A stretch of DNA of 64,000 nucleotides from Clitopilus passeckerianus (taxonomy: Eukaryota; Basidiomycota; Agaricomycetes; Agaricales; Entolomataceae). Position 1 is the first letter of the stretch. Each line of letters opens with the position of its first letter. This document shows positions 1-12,087 of the stretch, piece after piece. The notes below the pieces were generated by a model that did not search any database, was not told the origin of the DNA, and saw only the letters and a list, made by a program, of their open reading frames with translations. The stretch is taken from the NCBI GenBank assembly GCA_944990035.1, contig CALYLX010000149.1, positions 558,001 to 622,000 of the forward strand, in the 5' to 3' direction. The position numbers were made by a program, and so were the translations under genes.

Positions 1-1559
1 TAGTACCTTCTGCGTATTTCTTGATGTAAGTCAAGGTTCGAGTCGGAAGGAACAGCACGCTGACTCTTGGGCCGCCTGAGTCTACTACCAGCTTCGAGTT
101 GCACGCGGTGGCAGAGCAGACAAAGGAGCAAGCAACGTTATGCCTCCTGCGGTACCGAATAGAGCAGCCTCACGACCACGGGCGTTGGGAGTAGAGGCGG
201 CGCATGGGGCCACAGTTGAGTCGTGAGGATAATGTTCTTTCGCTGATAGGTCTAAATGTGAGGGGTGCGAAAGCGCGCATGCGGACAGGGCCGAGCAAAT
301 CATTGTAGCTCGAACCCTGGAATGGCTGTCATTGGTTGAAGCAGGAGCTTGGGATGCTCAGTCTAATTTGAACGGTGGGGTATAGATGCTCTACATCTTC
401 ATATGCCTGAATACGTATTTTCCATTCACTGTGAACGCCAGTGGTACACGGGATGCTTCATTTGAGCGTAGGAAACCAGAGTTTGAGCGGCTTGAAGCGG
501 TAGGTGAAATCATCAGATAGCCAAATCAAAGGTGCTGGTGCTTGCGGGAATGGCAGGCACGTTCTCAAAATGAGGGTGATGAGCGTAGAAATGGCAAGCT
601 ATCACCAGGAGGAGGCCAACATCTCGAGCTTTGAGAAACATTGCTACGTTTGGCGCAATCCGTCCAGGAGCGTGAACCTGGCGAGAATGGTTTGGACTCG
701 AAAAGATTCTTGCCAGGCCAGAGGGGTGTTGTAGCATTGAATGTGCAGGGACGACTGGGCGTCTCAAAGATGGTGCTGGTTCATGTGGGTCTGGATATGT
801 AGGTGCCTGCTAGGCGAGGAGCGGTGACGACGATGAGTATGCGGGGAAAAATGTTTTCTCCAGCTGGGGTTGGAGCTCTGGGTGCAATCAGCTGCCGCCA
901 GTCGTCAAACAACTCCATTTAAATGTCTGATGTACTTGCAATGTATGAATAGTATATCCATGATAAACGTTCCAGGATTTGTGCGATGCGTAAAGAACTT
1001 AGTTAGGTATTCCTGAGTCCAGGGAGTGTCGATTTCAGTGCCCACGGCAGGGAGAACGGGGAAGAGAGGGGATAGAAGAGAGGAACGAGGTTGGGAATGC
1101 AGAAGACTGGCAATGGCGCGTCAGCTGAGCCTTGCCATGGCCGAGGTAGTGCAGGTCGATGGGATCTCGTACGTAGAGGCAGAGACGGAGACGAGGTGCG
1201 AAGTGCGAGAGGAATGGGGTGGTGGCAGTTGAGGTAGACCTAGAGAAGAACAACACTCAAATCGAGGAGCGAGGATATTGCAGCGCTGATGAATGACAGT
1301 GGTAGAGGGGAATGGGAGAGCAAGAGGGAGGGTGACTCTCTTTCATCCACAAGGTCTCCTCCATCTCCTCCAATTTCACCTGCAATGCCTCCTTCATACT
1401 CCTACCACCCTTCGTCCCTCTAACCCCGTCAACTCCTCCCTCTCCCATGCTGACAACAAAAATCTTCACAGCCCTTATGGTGTGAGGTTTGAGGTTTGTA
1501 GTGGGCTTAAGATGATGACGACGACAGCAAGGGTGGAGATGGGAGGCGGGGAAGAGCAG
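1..1559. other. No supported gene
   Basis: Open frames here are short, overlap on both strands and show no recognisable motif, splice-phase continuity or signal peptide. I see nothing assignable; it is probably 3' flank of the ALG12 relic plus intergenic DNA. Confidence 0.5.
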
Positions 1560-3750
1560 AGGAGGCGAAGGTACCGTGACCTGATCCGGCACTGTTGAGA
1601 CGGCCAGATTGGGGTGAATTCGGGACATGTCGACATCAAAATTGACAATTGTGTCCTGGGGCGTGAAAGGACTTTGATGATACACCGCAGGGCTTGGTAT
1701 GGAGGAAGGGTGGTGTTGGAGCTTGACCACGAGATGAAAAAGAGGAGTGAAATGAGCTTGAGAGAGAGAGCGATGTGAACAACGGTGGAGGGTACAATTC
1801 CGTCTGGTCGTGCTTGACGGACAGCTTCCTCGTGGTCTACAGGGTCCTGGGCAGTGTCGTGTATGTTCTTGGTTCCATCAGCGCTCGATCCGTCTTGTAC
1901 TCCCCCAGCTGCTTCCCGCCGCACCCTCATGCACCTCCAAGTACGGCTCCACCAGGCTCACAAACACATATGCCCTCGATATTCCTTGTCGAGGTCTTCC
2001 ACAATCTCGAATCCAGGCAAGAACATTTGTATAATATCGGTACCAACACCCTCCCCCTCCTTCTCCGCCATTGCCATAGCCTTTCCGCGCAACAATATCA
2101 TGAAGTCCTTCCTCGTGCCATCCGGGTGCCATGCGGTTGCCGCCTTCCACTTCCGGCGCATGCTCAGCTGGGGTAGAATGGCGGGTATATGAGGCGCAGC
2201 TTCAGGTTGGAGCCGAAAGGACGGATTGCTTGAGGTTAGGAGCTTATGTCCCCATGACATCGGTTGGATGACGAGATTTGAACCTCGAACCTTGATTGGA
2301 TGACGAGATTTGAACCTCGAACCTTGATCAAGTTGAGTCGTGGGGAGAGCGGCAGCGAGAAGCTTTGAGATATGGGTGAAGGAAGTCATACGACGGAGGT
2401 GCAGCAAGAGATGGAGATCGCGAGCGAAGGTCAGGGAGCCCAAGTGATTGGCAACGGCAGGCACCGTCGATACAACCTAACCACCCTCTTAAACCGCCCT
2501 CTCGTATGTCCACAGCGCCTCCTCCAAAGACCTCCTTCAATACTCCTACCATCCTTCGTTTTTTCATCCTCCTGACCGCCGCTCTGTTGAGCCCAAACCC
2601 AGTAAAGCCCTCAATAAGTCTCTCGACCTTCCAACTTTTCCTTGCCTCAGGTAGTAGCGGCACCTGGGAAGGCGGGATTTCAGAGTTGAAGTACGTAGCA
2701 CTCGTAACTCTGGTCAAATTCGCCAGCGTCAGGTTCTCAGTCTTACTCTAAATCCAGCTTGGGGAGGTGGGAGGAGATGTAGGTGTCCCACGGCGAGGTG
2801 CCGCATTCGGAGGATCTGGAGAGGTAGACGTTGAAGTTGATGGAGTAGAGTTCGGGGAAGGGAAAGGGGGTGGAAGAGGACCAGAAGTAGCCACCGATAC
2901 TTGTCGTCAGCGCTATTGATAATAAGACAGGGATGACCCCAGTCTTGATGATACTCCAGATGGAGAGAGATGGAGAGGAGGATCTGGAGGGTGACAGGGG
3001 CGAGGCAAGGGAGCAGTTCGGATAGTGGTGAATGTTAGGAGGGAGGACGGCTCGAGCGGAGGAGAGGCGTGTGGATTGAGGGACGCGGTTGAGGGTGAGG
3101 TATGTTGCGAGGTTGACTGTATGCGTCATATCAGAGTCAGATATCTCAGAGAGGGAAGAGAGAACAGACATACTGAAGATCAAAGCAAACATGTTAGGCA
3201 ACGTCCTCCCCATCCAGAAGGGGAGGCGGGACTGCATCACGGGCACGAGGGTGAGGAAGAGGGAGGGGAGGGAGCGAAGCGGCAGGATGTTGCGCGGCGG
3301 AGGAGGGTGAGGATGAGGGCGTTGAGGGTGGTTAATACCAGTCAGACTGGATGACGCTAAGTTATTTAGTTAGTTGGTGAACGGTGAAGGGCGGGAGGAG
3401 AGGAACGTACTAAGGATTTGAACATTAGATTTGTGCAGGACCCAACCTGTATACTCTTAGCTGGGGAAGATGACAGGTTTGGAGATGTAGGCGAGGAGGA
3501 GGTGCGCCACTGGATGTACGGGGAACAGCGCCTTGTGGTCTTACTGAAGACATCGTGAGATAGACGGAAGGGAAAAGAGAGATGGAGAAGAGACTTACAT
3601 GCCTTGGGGCGTCCAGCTCGGTTCCGTATAATAGATGCTCCATGTCGCGTGTAATTTGAGGCTCTCTTCGACTTTTATACGGTGCGAGAAGGACGTGCGT
3701 CCGATGCACATCGACATCCTTAAATCTTGAGCGAAAGAAAGTATCTTCGG
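1560..3750 (-). pseudogene. Decayed ALG12-type dolichyl-P-mannose alpha-1,6-mannosyltransferase
   Basis: Family landmarks of the ER mannosyltransferase ALG12 (adds the eighth mannose to the N-glycan lipid precursor) appear in order on the minus strand but in different frames. They are KVEESLKLHAT (about 3601-3690), GAVPRT (about 3520), LLLAYISKPVIFP in the next frame, LNALILTLLRRA (about 3300-3330), PFWMGRTLPNMFAL (about 3170-3220), and a segment ending NVYLSRSSECGTSPW (about 2760-2830). A weaker match to the C-terminal NFDV region lies near 1640. At least four frame changes fall where no GT-AG intron fits, for example between the APY and KVEES parts of the first motif. The 1930-2740 stretch has no recognisable HKE-type motif. 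Neighbouring genes read cleanly through up to 29 exons, so random sequencing error is an unlikely explanation. The identification is from remembered family motifs; confidence is high for 2750-3700 and low below 2000. Confidence 0.72.
2264..2330. repeat. About 30-bp direct repeat, two tandem copies
   Basis: The unit ggatgacgagatttgaacct followed by cgaaccttgatt occurs twice head to tail. It lies inside the decayed ALG12 region, in the part lacking recognisable coding motifs, so it may mark an insertion or local duplication. Confidence 0.8.
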
Positions 3751-4601
3751 AGTCAGGACATAGTGAGGTGCTGTCCACAAAACGTGACTAGAATTATCAA
3801 CTATCACTTGAACGGGCCATCTCCTCGAACGGAGGTGCCAAGCTGGAAGGAAAACTCCAGCACTGGCCACATTCACACGTTGGACTATTAGTCAGCTCTT
3901 TCGGACCCTTTCCGTCCTTTGTCCTTCTCCAACTCTCCTCTCCCTCGAACGCGAGATGGATTTCCGTGCGTTTCCGGTCCTGGGATGAATAGAAGAGATA
4001 AAAACTGCCACTGCATTCTGTCGTTAATTAACAGGCCACCTGGGCACGCATAAGCACGATACCAGATAACCAATGACTCGACTTGGGCACCCGGACCATC
4101 CTGCAATGAGGACGGAATATCTGTGAGGCCTGGAACCTTGAGAAGAACAAGGAATTCATAGAGGGCTCTTGCCCAACCAAGTCACATGAAGTAACCTGAA
4201 CGTTTTTTCTCTCCCCACTGCAGTTCGTATTTGCTTACATTGAAATTCCTAATGCTATTTCAGCGCATTACTCCCTCACGAGCCTTCGCCTTCACCTTGC
4301 CAGTGGTTAGACGTGTTATGTGCATCAGAGTTCAACAGGACAAATGGCCCGCTACGCCGACTTCACCACCTCATTCATTTCTTGGGACGTCCGGGCATAA
4401 AATCAACGTTTTGTGCGCGTCTCAAGATTTCGGTTCGAGACACAAATGTAGCAAGCCCACGGAAACCTGCTGTGCCCGAGCAAAGTGAAATGAAGTCTAA
4501 ATAGGTACTTGTAAAGTAGGTAGTGCTATCCGGCTGGATGTGCGAACTATAATCATACGTAAAATGGTATAATAATGAGCGATGGAAATTCAGGACTCTG
4601 C
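3751..4601. other. Intergenic, no supported gene
   Basis: This stretch lies between the ALG12 relic and the 3' end of the NACHT-ankyrin gene. Only short shadow frames are present; no motif or RNA gene was recognised. Confidence 0.5.
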
Positions 4602-7600
4602 TTAGCTGTCTCCGAACCCCATCTCCTCGAATATGTCGACAATACGTTGATGGCCCTCCAGCCTGGCTAATTCAAGGGGCGTTCCAGATGGATAAAGGGC
4701 TGAACGTTGAGTGTTGACACGAGTTTCGATCCCGCTACGGCCGAGAAGCAGTCGAACGACTGTCTCCCGTCCATAGTAGGCGGCTTTATGAAGTGGACTC
4801 CAACCAGCCTTATCCTTTGGATCGACGTCGATGTTGGCAGAGTCAAGAAGTAGTCGAACGACTCCCCCGTGTCCACCCCCAGCTGCTTCATGAAGTGGGC
4901 TCCTCCTGTCCCAGCCACCCTTTGCATTGACGTCGATGTTGGCAGAGTCGAGAAGTAGTCGAACGACTCCCTCGTGTCCATTCCCGGCTGCTGACTGAAG
5001 TGGACTCCACCCGCGCACATCCTGCGCATTGACGTCGATGTGGGCGGAGCCGAGAAGTAGTCGAACGACTGCCTCGTGTCCATATATGGCTGCTGAATGA
5101 AGTGGACTCCACCCGTCCTCGTCCTGCGCACTGACGTCGATGTTGGGAGAGTCGAGAAGTAGTCGGGCGACTGCCTCGTGTCCATTGGCTGCTTCATGAA
5201 GTGGGCTCCTCCTATCCCAGCCACCCTTTGCATTGACGTCGATGTTGACAGAGTCGAGAAGTAGTCGAACGACTCCCTCGTGTCCATTCTTGACTGCTGA
5301 ATGAAGTGGACTCCACCCGCTCTCATGCTGCGCATTGACGTCGATGTTGGCAGAGTCGAGAAGTAGTCGAACAACTCCCGTGTGTCCATTGTCGGCTGCT
5401 ATATGAAGTAGACTCCACCCGTCCTCGTCCTGCGCACTGACGTCGATGTTGGGAGAGTCGAGAAGCAGTCGAACGACTCCCTCGTGTCCATTCCCGGCCG
5501 CTGAATGAAGTGGACTCCTCCCGTCGTCATCCTGCGCATTGACGTCGATGTGGGTGGAGTCGAGAAGTAGTCGAACGACTCCCTCGTGTCCATTTGAGGC
5601 TGCTAAATGAAGTGGGCTGCTCTTGTACTGATCCTTTGCGTTGACGTCGATGTTAGGAGAGTCCAGAAAGAGCTGAACCACTGCTTCGTGTCCATCCATG
5701 GCTGCTAGATGAAGTGAATCTCGCCCTCGATCATCCTTTGCATTGATGTCAATGGTGGGAGAGCTAAGGAGGAGCCTGACCATTTCCATGTCCCCATTTT
5801 TCACCGCTGGATGCAGTGAACTCCATCCCCAATTGACATTGACATTGCCCACGGCAAGTAGCAACTGGACGATTGCTTCGTGCCCACCTTCAACCGCCGA
5901 ACGAAGTGGACTTCTCCCATAACAATCCTTTGTATTGACCTCAATGTTGATTGCCGTGAGAAGCAGTCGGACAACTGCCCTATGCCCATTCATAGCCGCT
6001 AGATGAAGTGGGCTCCACCCTCGATTATCCTCTGCATTGACATCAATTCTGGTGCTGCTGAGAAGCCATCGAATGGCTGGGTCATCCCCTCTTGCTATGT
6101 TCAGTGACCCATCCAACAAAACCATATTCCACCCTGCTTCAGCCACCATGTCATTGCAGCTCAGAAGAACTTCAACGGCTGCCGTATGCCCATGATATGA
6201 TGCCAGATGGAGCGCTGTTTGACCGTTGAACATACGAGCGTCAAGAATAATGGGAAGGCAACCAAGGACAGGTCGACCAGTGGAAAGCCAGTTGGTTTGG
6301 GACCACTTGGGTAGGAATCGTTTGAATAACGAGATTTCTCCGCTTCGGGAGGCAGCATGGAGAACGGTGGCTCCAAACTGGTTGGGGAGCCCGAAATCCG
6401 TGGTGGGTCCGAGCAGGCTCATAATTCGCTCTGCAAGAGCACTTTGACCGCCTAGACATGCATAGAATAACGGGGAACAACCGAGACTTGATTTCGCGTC
6501 AATGGTTTGTTGATTATCTTCGAAAAGTGATGCTAGACCATGTAATGCCGCAAAGTGGATGGCTTGGCCGTGATCGATTCTGACGTAGTCACCCAGTGGG
6601 TCGAGCGGTATCGGTATAGTGCGTCTATTGCGGAAGAGTTCGCTGACCCGCGGGGACGTCTGGTCATTGCAGTGGCAAGCTGCTTGATACGTGTGATATC
6701 CCAAATTCCAGCAGGCGTAGAAGAAAAATGGGTGGGAATTGCTGGTTGCCTGAAGGTCGGACAAGCGATCAAGCTGTGCGTAGTCTATGCCAGGCTGGCA
6801 CATGTATATTGCAGAAACATCTGCAATAAGACGGTGTGGGTTATCCGCCAGTGGGTATTCACAGCCCTCCAAGAACTTCTGCGCGGTATGATCTGACCAA
6901 ATAATTAGCTGAGAAGATACAAGACTTAGGAAACCTACGGATTAACTGAACTGTTCCGCTTTCCTTCTCGATCGCCAACAGTCCACAACTGACGGCAACT
7001 AGGGTATCAGTAGTTGTACGGCGTTCTTCGTCGACATCAACAGCGTCGGTATCAACGGTTAGAGCTGCAAGCAGCTCGGACACTTCCAGAATGCGGGTGG
7101 TGTGTGTGACCATTGCAATTGCGCAACAAGCCAGCCTCTGTGCAGCAGGACTCTGCATTCGGATTCTTTTGAGCGTGAGTTCGTACTGATCATTCAATGT
7201 TATCGGTAGCTTCCCAATGGCTTCTCTGAGACTCCGACGATCAATGATTCCCCCTGAAGCTAGCACATCGATCTGTAGAGCAGCTAGAAGAAACCTGGCG
7301 GCATAGTCAGCCATCAAGTAAGTCAGCGTTGGAGTCGGGGCAATGTTACTCACATTCCTTGACATTTCTCCAGAATCTTGTTTATAATTTCTTCACGAAC
7401 ACCAGGACCTTGGAGGTATCGCCTTAGTTGAGGGATGGTGTCAACTTTGGATGATATAAAATCATGAAGGTCGTCGTCTGTTGCTCTGATTGCGAGGTTT
7501 GGCTCCGTAATGTGAGGAAGATCAGAAAGGGGCCGGTAGGTCATGAATAGTGGTTGCTGCAGTGAGGTTAAGTCGCTGATCAGTTCCGGTCGAACATCGT

Positions 7601-8406
7601 CTCCGAGCTCATCCAGGGCGTCTACCACCAGATAAAGACCATTGAGCAGCTGTAGAGCCCCGCGCAGTGTGGCCAATAATTCCGACCTCGAAGGCCTTGT
7701 GTCTGTGCTAAGGCAAGGCTTGTGGAGCGTCTCCGAGACGTGAGTCGCAACCTTGTCGGAAATCAGAACCGCCTGCCTGAGTAGACATGCGAGGAAATCT
7801 GCGGTGGATAATTGATCTTTGTATTGGGAATAAATGTATAAGACGATGGTACGCTTGTCATCGATGAGATGATTGATGACAATTGACCTGTAGGAGCTTG
7901 GTCAATTGGTTGGACAGGTTGGAAACACATTCGCCCACTCACGCCAGGCACGTTTTCCCCGCCCCCGCTAATATCCAATTTAGATTCCGTCAAGGGGTGA
8001 GGTGAGAAAAGGGACTCACGCATGCCAGTACCCCACACGATGCCAGTCTTATTCGAAATCCAGTCGATGACCTTGGGATCTTTAAAGATCCATGATCCGG
8101 TACCTTTCATCACCTTCTCAGAAACATCTTTGTGGGTCTGATGGCTATTCACAGGCGATAACCATTTGGCGAGTTTGAGGACATCTGCCGCATCGCAAAG
8201 TTCAGTTCTCGGCCAACGAAGTGAGGATCAGATTTACCCAGTGGAGGATCCTGAGATACCGTACCAGCGACGATATTGACATTGCCACCAGCTACAATTA
8301 TATTGGACCTTACTTCAAGGTTTGTAGCTGCCCGAGAGTCCGGAGAACTGAAGGCTTGACCACGACTGACGTCCGTGGGCAACGGTACCAGCGATATTGA
8401 AGCCAT
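4602..8406 (-). CDS. NACHT-ankyrin (NLR-like) STAND protein
   Basis: Six exons join in one frame: 8406-8238, 8184-8020, 7967-7943, 7887-7354, 7294-6939 and 6892-4602. They total 3540 nt (1179 residues). The ATG at 8406 is the first in frame; an upstream TTG is not used. The short N-terminal segment carries a VAGGNVNIVAG stretch, followed by a KWLSPVNSHQTH motif typical of fungal NACHT proteins. Walker A is GMPGAGKT, encoded across a 25-nt exon, and Walker B is LYLVVDALDEL. The last exon encodes about 14 regular ankyrin repeats (spacing about 33-34 residues, consensus DGWSPLHSAAxNGHEGVVRLLL) plus degenerate N-terminal ones. Fungal NLRs of this plan are signal-responsive ATPases linked to non-self recognition and regulated cell death. 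One repeat (HEAANGHEA) lacks residues present in its sister. The death-effector domain, if any, is not recognisable. Confidence 0.9.
4700..6080 (-). repeat. Ankyrin-coding tandem repeat array
   Basis: Units of about 102 bp repeat inside the last exon of the NACHT-ankyrin gene. Copies between 4880 and 5600 are the most alike at DNA level and include near-identical stretches such as gagtcgagaagtagtcgaac. Older units toward 6000 are more diverged. This looks like recent unit duplication or conversion within the array. Confidence 0.8.
7943..7967 (-). other. 25-nt exon encoding the Walker A loop
   Basis: The exon is bounded by CTAG-type and GTGAGT splice signals and carries GGGGCGGGGAAAACG, i.e. 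the GAGKT core. Splice phases on both sides restore one open frame with the ATPase exons around it. Confidence 0.85.
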
Positions 8407-10092
8407 TGGTGAGGAGAATGGCAAGCCTAGCAGCCCTAGCTCGAGGTGGAAGGTGAGTGAGCAAGGCTATACACAATGTTCATGAGGCCATGATGGTCGA
8501 GACATCTGTCCGGCGACAGCCGCAGTAATTAACGCCCATGGAACCACCTTTCGCTTTTGAGTTGCTCGTGGCTGCATCTTTCCATTGCAGGGAGTTCTGG
8601 CGACTGGTGTCTAGACATAAACGATGAGCAGATGGTACTTGTGTATGCAGAATGTAGCGGTGCGTAGGATGTCAAGGCACCTACAAGAGCTGGGGCGCCG
8701 GCGTTCGATGCCCACTAAATACTGTGTGCGTCCCTGCTGTGATCCCGAATGGAAGGCGTGGTCACAACTGACGCCATCTGGACTGCTAGCTTCAAAATGG
8801 TTCACTTGAGTTTAATTCTTCCATAAAGAACGACTGAAGATGTGCATGGCGGATTCATTCTGGTTTCTGTATTTTTTCATGATAACCAGCATGACCGAGG
8901 GACATTATGGAGGTCGGGGGCGCCTGAAAGCTCCTGGGAAAATCTAACGGCAACTTCCGTCGACCAATCGTTGTGCCGCCATTTTACCCAAGCAAAGGAC
9001 TTGGTTGCCTCTCATTAGACGTCCCTTAATGCTTCTACCCACTCCGAGCTGCAGACTTCCGAACGAGATGTAAACGTTGTAAACACCCACTGTATCAAAC
9101 TGCCGGCTGCAATGCTCCAATTGAACGCAACACTAGAGGGTAAACTGCCCTCTCTATCTCCTGCTTTGGGCCAGCTGGCCTAGGTGTCTTTGCCGCATCT
9201 TAATCGTTAAATCTGGGTCAATCCCAAGGAGAGACTTTGAGTGCTAATGCCCTCGGGCCTTTTGCCTGGTACGCTTCTTTTCTTATCCTTGACCCATTCT
9301 GTACTGAGGAACTTCTCCCCTCCAGGCCAGCTATCAGATGTTTCTATCTCTAAAGGTCGGCCAAGATCTCTTCGAGCTGTTTGGTAGCATCCAGTCGAGC
9401 CTGCTTCAATCAGTACTCTCTATCGTCCCCATGCCTTCATCAAGCCATTTGTGATTGTAAGAGCTAGAGCCTCTGCTCTGAGGCTTGCATGGCCAGCAAA
9501 CCTGGTACGGTCTTTCCGTGACGGAATTCCATGAAATCATGTTCTTACTTCGAGTACAGGCACTGCCGTTCCAGGCACCTCAATATTCTCAATGTTCTCT
9601 CTCGCTGGCATCGCAGCTCTGGGTGCAAGTCGTCATGCAAATCTATTTTTGGACGCAATCAGTGCGAGGGTTATTCTTGGACCAACGACGGATAGCTGGG
9701 GTATCGCAAATCAACGTGGTGTAGGAGACATATTCAATGATTGCGACCTCTGCCGTTCGGTCTGTACGACGGCACAACGCAGGCGTTGTTTCAATAATGA
9801 CAGACGTCTGAGACTGCCCACTCTTCTTGGTCATAATCCTGGGTACACCTCCCGGCCATCATGTTCCTGGCCGGCAGCACCCAGAGTCAAAGTTGCGAAC
9901 CGGACTACCACGTCTGGTAGCGACGGCGTCGCGGCGAGCTTCGTCGTTGTAACTTACGAGGCACGATTTGCCTTTGGGACAAACAGAGTAAGCACTCGGT
10001 TTCATACGTCCCCTGTACCGCTCTCAGATCCGATTTTATTTTTAGACCACGTACAACGACGGGCACTATGAACTGGGAGGGAGCACTATGAC
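8407..10092. other. Intergenic, no supported gene
   Basis: This is the shared upstream region between the divergently oriented NACHT-ankyrin gene and the secreted hydrolase. Overlapping frames at 9485-10071 lack motifs and start too close to the hydrolase promoter to be convincing. Confidence 0.5.
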
Positions 10093-10099
10093 TATAAAA
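10093..10099 (+). promoter_or_regulatory. TATA box of the serine hydrolase gene
   Basis: TATAAAA lies about 60 nt upstream of the ATG at 10159, a normal distance for a fungal core promoter. Confidence 0.55.
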
Positions 10100-10158
10100 C
10101 CTGGAGAGCATCGCAGCTCAGTTCTCATCATCCAACCTTAGCTTCTAAGTTAGCAGAC

Positions 10159-12087
10159 ATGCAGCTTAAGGCACTCCTCAGCCTCGTTCCCTGCTACATT
10201 GCATATGCTTCTGCAGCCGCCACTGGTGCTGCAAAGCCTTCTGCGCAGATCCTCGATGCGCAGACCGATGCTTTCATCGAAAATATGCTCAAGGAGTGGA
10301 ACTCGCCCGGGGGTATCTCCGTCTCGTACGTCAAGAAGAACGAAGACGGATCCTGGCAAACCGAAGTCAAGGGCTACGGTGTCGCCAATGGCAATGGCGA
10401 CAAGGTCAACGAGGATACCTACTTTAACATTGCCTCGAATACCAAGGTATTTGGATCCTTGTAGAATACCGTCCTAGAATGTGGTCTAATCCGGCCTTCT
10501 CCAGCTCCTCAATGTCATGTCGACTGGTATTCTCATCGACAACCCGTCGCTTTCCAAGAAGCCGATCACTTGGCATTCGAAGATGAAGGATATCATTCCT
10601 GAGTGGAACACTACCGACCCAGTTGCCAAGTCGGATGCTACTCTGTTGGATTGTATGAGCCATCGTACTGGCTACCCACTCCACGACTTCTCGTACCACT
10701 ACTCCGACACCGTCGAGACTGTCGTAAGTGTTCGGTTCTGAGTATTGGACTGGCTCTCACTCACGCCTCTTTTCAGACTAAGAAGCTCGGATTCCACCGC
10801 CCAGCTGTCGAGTTCCGTGACATATGGTTGTACAACAACGTCGTGTTCACCATTCTGTCCTACGTTCCCCAGAAACTCACCGGGATCTCCTTCGCCCGGT
10901 TCGCGACCGACAACATCTTCAAGCCTCTCGGCATGAAGGCCTCAACGTTTAACTACCAGACGGCCTTCAACTCTCCTGGCAAGCTCGCCTTTGGCATGTC
11001 TCGCGGTGGCTGGGACCCATACAAAGATGCCTTCGCAGGAACTCCTCGCCAACAGCGCTGGTGGGCTGGTACTGACGCCAATGATGATGGAAACGTTCTC
11101 TCTGGTGCTGGAGGAATGTTGACCAACGCCGTAGACATGGCTCAGTGGCTCAAAGCGCTCTTGCTCAAGGGCAAGAACCCTGACACTGGCAAGCAAGTCG
11201 TTCCCGCAGATGTTGTTGACACCGTTGCTTCTGCCATTATCCCCTCCGGTCCCTACCTCCCCTCCTTCCCCGAATACTCCATCCCGATGTACGGTGCTGC
11301 CCAGCTCCAGCTGTACTACCGTGGTCATTTCATCCTCGAACACGGAGGGTTCATCCAAGGCTTCAACACCCAAATCTCTCGCATGCCCGATGACGGTATC
11401 GGCATCTCCGTCCTCTCCAACGACAACGAGCATGGTATGCAGATCGGTGAAGTTATCAAGAACTACATCTACGACCGTGCACTTGGTCTCGAGCCCATCG
11501 ACTGGGACTCGAGGTACAAGGCTATCAAATCCGTCGCTCCTCAATCCGCCACAGCTCGTCCTTCCCGGCCCAAGCAGCCCGCTACGGATATCTCCAAACT
11601 CGTCGGGTCGTACTCCAACCCCGGCTATGGAACGCTCAGCTTCTGCCAGGTCACGCCTGCTCCCAAGTTGGCTTCTGCTGCATGCAAGGCGTTGACTGCT
11701 AACCTCACGACCATCCTCCCCGGCGCCATCGACAACACCGTCCCCACCCTCCTCGCTCAATACGATTCCCCGTGGTTCTCACACATGCAGCTACAGCATT
11801 TCGACGGGAACGTGTTCAACATCTCCCTGATCAGCTCTACCCCCGTCGTTGGTGCCACCACTGGCAATGCGTCGTACGCCAATAACCAGTTCTGGACGTA
11901 CAACCCTCGTCCGGCTGGGTCTGACCAGGTTGCGGTTGCGGAGTTTGATGTTGAGAATAGTCACGGTGGTAGGCGTGTTGGGCTTGGGATGACGGGGGTG
12001 TGGCAGGGGATTCTTGGGTCTGGGATTCCTCCTACGTCTGGGAAGACTGTTAAGGAGCGTGCTGAGGTTTATTGGGATAAGCACTAA
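10159..12087 (+). CDS. Secreted beta-lactamase/transpeptidase-like serine hydrolase
   Basis: Three exons (10159-10446, 10505-10723, 10777-12087) give 605 residues. A typical signal peptide (MQLKALLSLVPCYIAYASAA) starts the protein. The class C beta-lactamase-like fold is shown by the SxxK motif ASNTK, with its serine nucleophile, at the end of exon 1. A YNN (YxN) motif lies in exon 3 (LYNNVVF), and HGG in EHGGFIQG stands in the third-box position. Family members in fungi hydrolyse esters, amides or D-amino-acid peptides; the substrate here cannot be inferred. The C-terminal 150 residues form an extra domain after a proline/serine linker (near TARPSRPKQP). All three catalytic boxes are intact, so activity is expected. 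Alternative annotations would be penicillin-binding-protein-like or LACTB-like protein. Confidence 0.9.

Noticed and set aside
2264..2330. Possible tRNA T-arm remnants (ggttcaaatc-like on the minus strand)
   Set aside because: The T-stem does not pair over five bases, and no anticodon arm or acceptor stem can be formed around either copy.
4667..5593. Second long minus-strand frames over the ankyrin array (MDTRESFDYF-type repeats)
   Set aside because: They are periodic only because the underlying ankyrin repeat DNA is periodic; the ankyrin frame spans the full exon and splices to the NACHT exons.
9485..10071. Overlapping plus-strand frames upstream of the hydrolase
   Set aside because: No signal peptide, motif or splice continuity, and they run into the hydrolase core promoter.
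10942..11760. 272-codon minus-strand frame inside the serine hydrolase
   Set aside because: It is antisense to an intact hydrolase exon with all catalytic motifs; its composition is the mirror of codon bias.
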